NCBI GenBank assembly: GCA_966210515.1
Contig: CBIHLM010000008.1
Span: 25,967 to 89,966 of the forward strand
Direction of reading: 5' to 3'
DNA from: Paradesertivirga sp966210515
GTDB lineage: Bacteria > Bacteroidota > Bacteroidia > Sphingobacteriales > Sphingobacteriaceae
Length of the DNA: 64,000 nt
Below the pieces are notes generated by a model, which did not search any database, was not told the origin of the DNA, and saw only the letters and a program-made list of their open reading frames with translations. Numbering within the stretch: position 1 is the stretch's first letter; the number at the start of each line of letters is the position of its first letter. The translations under genes were made by a program, and so were the position numbers. Below, piece after piece: positions 60,775 through 64,000 of the stretch.

Positions 60775-63135
60775 TTAATAGGCCTTCTTAACTATATCAT
60801 TCCCAATAAATATCCGGTAATTTTTTATCCTTCCTGGACCATTATTATCTGCAACAGGTACATATCGGAATGAGCTTATCTTTTCCTCTTTGCCCAGGTC
60901 AATCACCAGATAATGTGGATAAGACGCCTTCTTGAAGCTATAATCTGAACTCCAGTAATTAAATGTCTGGCCATCGATAGCATTCTCTGCACTTCCATTT
61001 TCCTTTGTTAATTCTTCACTGCTTACATAAGCAATTGTCCAGTTTTGGTGGCTTATTACTTTGCCATTTTCGTCAAGCAGATCCAGTTCAGCTATGGAAG
61101 CACTGTTCTTATTATCAAAAGAATTTAAGGCAGCGATACAGAAATAACGGCCTTTTGCAACTGTAGAGAGAGTAACCGTTTGCATGGCATTACCTTTGGC
61201 AAACTCACTTTGATGATTTGGCTTTAAATTGCCGATCGCGAAACTAACATCTGGGCGTTTTGACGCGGTGAAATCTTTCGCCGGATTAAGTTCATTTAGT
61301 ATTGGCTCTGGCAATCCTTGTAAAACAGGAGCTTCGGGACCTACTATATCTAATACCAGAACTTTATTTAGTCCCTTATTTAACCAGGGCCCGGGAAGAT
61401 ACATCGTTTGAGTGGGCCCAATATTCCAATACCGCCCTAAACAATGTCCGTTAACCCAAACTACACCTTTACCCCATTTACGTACATCCAAATATACGTC
61501 GCCAATTTTTTCCACAGTAAATTCTCCCTGCCAAATTCCAGGAGCCGAAGATTGCGACGGAGCATTCCCGAACTTCAGTTTATCCAGCATTGCATCGCCA
61601 TATGGCAAATTGAAAACTTTCCATCCTCCTTTGGTTGCAACCGGGACTGCATTACTATTAAGGAATTGAACTGGGCCTATAAGGCCTTTTCTATCGTGTA
61701 CCTCCGGACCAAAATTGATCCGCCCCATGGCGTGAACTAAAATATCTATAGTACTTTCTTTATCTCTGGCTGGAATAGTAATCTGAAAATTGCGTTTACG
61801 GCGGTCCATCACGGTAAGTTTTTTGCCGTTAATAAATACCCAGGCAAAATCATGTATGGCGCCTGCTTTAAACGTGCATTCGGGGCCAGCTGGCAAGGTA
61901 GTTCTATATAAAATACTTCCCTTAGCCTGATTGTAATACTCCATTGTTTTAGGATTATCAGTGGAAACAGGCGTTGGCAGATTGCTAAACAAGGAAGCAA
62001 ATTTTGTTAGTTGAACAGCGGCGAAGGTAGTTGTAGGGTTGGCTGGCGGAGGCTCGGGTAAAGCAGGCTCTCCGGGCATTAAATATCTGGAAATTAAATT
62101 ACGGGTTGCGGTGAATTTTTCAGTTACCTTCCCGGCTTCACTAACGGGTGCGCCATAATCGTAACTGGACACGTCTGGTTTAAAGGGGCGGTCTGCTCCT
62201 GCCCAGAAGCCAAATGAAGTTCCACCGTGCGCCATGTAAATGCTGAAGGAAGCCCCTGTCTGCAGCATATATTCCATATCTTTTAAATACTGGTCTATTT
62301 TACCGTAGCTATGAGGTGTTCCCCAGGTATCAAACCATCCCGAATAAAACTCGCCACACATTAAGGGGCCTTCCGGCTGTACTTCCCTTAATGATTGGAA
62401 TGATGCCTCAGGGTTAGTTCCGAAATTAACTACCTTGAAAAGATCATTGCGAAAGCTTTTTTTTAAGTGGGACGGAGGGTTACATGCAAAAAGTGGCACA
62501 TTAAACCCAGCATCAATAATTGCCTGCCTCATTAGGCCCATAAACTCCGCATCATCGGCATAAAAACCATATTCATTTTCAATCTGAACCATCAGAATTG
62601 GGCCTCCATTAGTTACCTGAAGTGGTGACAAAACTTTTCCTACCTCTTTTAAATATTTACGAGAGGCATCTATATATAAAGGGTCTTTAGTGCGAAGTTC
62701 AATATCCTCGTTTTTAAGCAGCCACCAGGGCAACCCTCCCATTTCCCATTCTGCGCAGGTATAAGGGCCGGGGCGCAGGATGATCCACATACCTTCTTCC
62801 TGAGCTATTTTACAAAATTCGGCAATATCCGCTTCGCCATCCCATTTAAAAACACCTTGGGTACGTTCATGAAAATTCCAAAACAGATAAGCACACACCG
62901 TATTCATCCCAAGAGCCTTCATCATCTTTATCCGATGCCGCCAGTACGGCTTAGGCACACGTGCAAAATGAAGTTCTCCACATCTAATCTGAAATGGTTT
63001 GCCATTTAACAGAAAGCTTTCTTTCCCAATTTCAAACGTTGGTTTTGGTTCCGTGTTTTTAAATGAACAGAGTGTAATGGCCATGAATAAGAACGCGCCC
63101 ATAAATACTGTTCGAAATAGCTTTTGCTGTAACAT
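60775..63135 (-). CDS. Glycoside hydrolase family 35 beta-galactosidase with C-terminal F5/8-type domain
   Basis: This 786-residue exported enzyme is the first gene of the GH35-GH43-GH95-GH31 operon. It has a signal peptide (lipobox-like AITLC) and a TIM barrel with all GH35 hallmarks: FLLNGKPFQIRCGELHFARV, GMNTVCAYLFWNFHE, WIILRPGPYTCAEWEMGGLP, the acid/base in VQIENEYG (about E188) and the nucleophile in CGEFYSGWFD (about E262). Jelly-roll domains follow (GDVYLDVRKWGKGVVWVNGH, LGRYWNIGPTQTMYLPGPWL). The C-terminal discoidin-like module (about residues 640-786; NAIDGQTFNYWSSDY, YLVIDLGKEEKISSFRYVPV) is probably glycan-binding. It would remove beta-linked galactose from side chains. The promoter with a LacI-type operator lies about 165 bases upstream. 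Confidence 0.95.
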   Translation of the reverse strand: MLQQKLFRTVFMGAFLFMAITLCSFKNTEPKPTFEIGKESFLLNGKPFQIRCGELHFARVPKPYWRHRIKMMKALGMNTVCAYLFWNFHERTQGVFKWDGEADIAEFCKIAQEEGMWIILRPGPYTCAEWEMGGLPWWLLKNEDIELRTKDPLYIDASRKYLKEVGKVLSPLQVTNGGPILMVQIENEYGFYADDAEFMGLMRQAIIDAGFNVPLFACNPPSHLKKSFRNDLFKVVNFGTNPEASFQSLREVQPEGPLMCGEFYSGWFDTWGTPHSYGKIDQYLKDMEYMLQTGASFSIYMAHGGTSFGFWAGADRPFKPDVSSYDYGAPVSEAGKVTEKFTATRNLISRYLMPGEPALPEPPPANPTTTFAAVQLTKFASLFSNLPTPVSTDNPKTMEYYNQAKGSILYRTTLPAGPECTFKAGAIHDFAWVFINGKKLTVMDRRKRNFQITIPARDKESTIDILVHAMGRINFGPEVHDRKGLIGPVQFLNSNAVPVATKGGWKVFNLPYGDAMLDKLKFGNAPSQSSAPGIWQGEFTVEKIGDVYLDVRKWGKGVVWVNGHCLGRYWNIGPTQTMYLPGPWLNKGLNKVLVLDIVGPEAPVLQGLPEPILNELNPAKDFTASKRPDVSFAIGNLKPNHQSEFAKGNAMQTVTLSTVAKGRYFCIAALNSFDNKNSASIAELDLLDENGKVISHQNWTIAYVSSEELTKENGSAENAIDGQTFNYWSSDYSFKKASYPHYLVIDLGKEEKISSFRYVPVADNNGPGRIKNYRIFIGNDIVKKAY

Positions 63136-63297
63136 CTAAAGTGTAATTAATCTGAAAGTGTTATAATGGGATATTGTTGGTTGAGCATGTTAAATTACTA
63201 CCAGCCCTCTTTTTACGCTGTTTCAATAAGTATTCTTCAACCACGACTACCTTTTTTACTTTTAAAAAACCAAGAAGAAACTACGTCTTCTGTTCCT

Positions 63298-63329
63298 CAA
63301 ATATATTGACGCTAAATCGTTTTAGCAAA
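63298..63329 (-). promoter_or_regulatory. LacI-type operator/promoter of the GH35-GH43-GH95-GH31 operon
   Basis: TATATTTG (63298-63305) and TTTG (63326-63329) are 20 bp apart on the minus strand, with GCTAAATCGTTTTAGC at 63311-63326. The match to the shared pattern is exact. No other operator is seen inside the four-gene operon. Confidence 0.87.
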
Positions 63330-63921
63330 TTTAATAACACTTTTCATTTATACACCGTTCTATAGAATCAAGCATATTAAAAGACATTATATCTTCCCTT
63401 TTAACTTTGATCGGTTGTCGATCTTTCAGAATGTACTGCGAGGCATATAAATCCACACGCTAATGCCAAATAAATAAAACGACAGCATAAATAGGTCTCT
63501 TGCCAATTCCGCTCTACTGCTTGGTTTACCTTGCAATCACGCAATGTTTTCAATTGATTACCTTCACTATTGCGTTTTTTTATTGGTGGCTCTACGATTT
63601 TATATTCATCAAATGGATTACAGTTAATAGGATTTATACCGAGATATGGTTTATTATAGTAAGACTGAGCAGCATGAAGAAACCTCTGCCTTTGTGGTAA
63701 ACACAAATTTTAACCTTGGATTTCTTGTGGTGCTTAAAGATTTTAGAGCTTAATGTCGCAATAGGTCTTTCGTATTAGCCCAGATTTCTGTTACATATTT
63801 GTAACAAAACCTAGTGAAGTTCAACAAAATTGTCTGCTAAATTTAAAATTGCTGTGGAGGCGTCAAAATCGTCAGGATGACAGAAGTATGCGAAAACGCA
63901 CGAAAAAGGCCGTTTTTATAG

Positions 63922-63951
63922 AAAAAAAGCCTCACATTTCTGTGAGGCTTT
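63922..63951 (-). terminator. Rho-independent terminator of tRNA-Asn
   Basis: A perfect 10-bp stem AAGCCTCACA/TGTGAGGCTT has a GAAA loop (minus strand) and is followed by a T-run. It starts directly after the tRNA 3' end. Confidence 0.92.
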
Positions 63952-63952
63952 G

Positions 63953-64000
63953 CTCCCGAAGCTGGGCTCGAACCAGCGACCCTCTGATTAACAGTCAGAT
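63953..64000 (-). tRNA. tRNA-Asn (GTT), 3' part; 5' end outside window
   Basis: On the minus strand the anticodon arm TCTGA-CTGTTAA-TCAGA has anticodon GTT at 63990-63992. It is followed by the variable loop, the T-arm GCTGG-TTCGAGC-CCAGC and the acceptor strand TTCGGGA plus discriminator G (63953). CCA is not encoded. The D-arm and the 5' acceptor strand lie beyond base 64000. Confidence 0.93.

Larger units (their letters stand above)
63136..63952. other. Gap between the GH35 operon and tRNA-Asn
   Basis: About 820 bases contain the GH35 operator/promoter (63298-63329) and the tRNA terminator (63922-63951). Two opposite frames at 63401-63706 and 63500-63700 have no recognisable domain. A short plus-strand peptide, EETSAFVVNTNFNLGFLVVL (about 63677-63736), reads like protein sequence but has no start or family that I can name. 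Confidence 0.5.

Noticed and set aside
63401..63706. 101-codon minus-strand frame and an overlapping 66-codon plus-strand frame
   Set aside because: The two frames are antisense to each other, neither shows a domain, and neither has a clear promoter.
1..64000. Search for insertion sequences, integrases or CRISPR arrays
   Set aside because: No transposase, recombinase or regularly spaced short repeats were seen on either strand.

Overview
The window looks like part of a Bacteroidota chromosome, probably a Sphingobacteriaceae (Pedobacter-like) soil or plant-associated bacterium; the genus is an inference. The evidence is SusC/SusD pairs, SusC-slot lipoproteins, a hybrid two-component regulator, type IX secretion C-terminal domains, and promoters of the Bacteroidota type (TTTG, about 20 bp, TAnnTTTG). 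Almost every gene is on the minus strand. The whole window reads as one large polysaccharide utilisation locus (PUL) and its regulators.

Layout from left to right, each operon reading right to left. (1) 1-3800: a hybrid two-component system regulator, cut by the window edge. (2) 4432-5310: a LacI-type regulator without its DNA-binding domain. (3) 5778-21680: a nine-gene uptake operon with two SusC/SusD pairs, two fasciclin lipoproteins (one with a CBM6-like domain), a DUF5007-like lipoprotein, a DUF5008/beta-propeller lipoprotein and a phosphodiesterase-fold/LamG (DUF4983-type) lipoprotein. (4) 22661-25082: two full-length LacI regulators. (5) 25875-31428: mutarotase, GH97, GH29 and GH43-CBM32. 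(6) 31989-38810: GH43-like followed by three GH97 genes. (7) 39185-52140: two giant tandem-duplicated, type IX-secreted, alginate-lyase-superfamily proteins, each preceded by a short conserved ORF. (8) 52446-53475: decayed gene fragments. (9) 53502-63135: GH35, GH43, GH95 and GH31. (10) A tRNA-Asn with its terminator at the right edge.

The most striking feature is regulatory. A 16-bp palindrome, GCTAAAWCGWTTTAGC, with the central CG typical of LacI-family operators, recurs eight times. Seven copies sit in the gaps upstream of the uptake operon (two copies), the two lyase units and the three glycosidase/mutarotase operons; the eighth is upstream of the lacI gene at 22661-23722. In most cases it fills the 20-bp spacer between the -33 TTTG and the -7 TAnnTTTG. 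The window therefore encodes a self-contained LacI-repressed glycan regulon, which differs from the more familiar SusR, HTCS or ECF-sigma control of PULs.

Functionally, the two SusC/SusD pairs would import oligosaccharides. The T9SS-secreted lyase-like proteins would attack the polymer outside the cell. The periplasmic or surface exo-enzymes (beta-galactosidase, alpha-L-fucosidases, alpha-xylosidase-like GH31, GH43 and GH97) would remove side chains, and the mutarotase would act on a released deoxysugar. The enzyme set points to a branched galactose/fucose/xylose/arabinose-containing plant or algal glycan, possibly with uronic acid. The exact substrate cannot be decided from the sequence.
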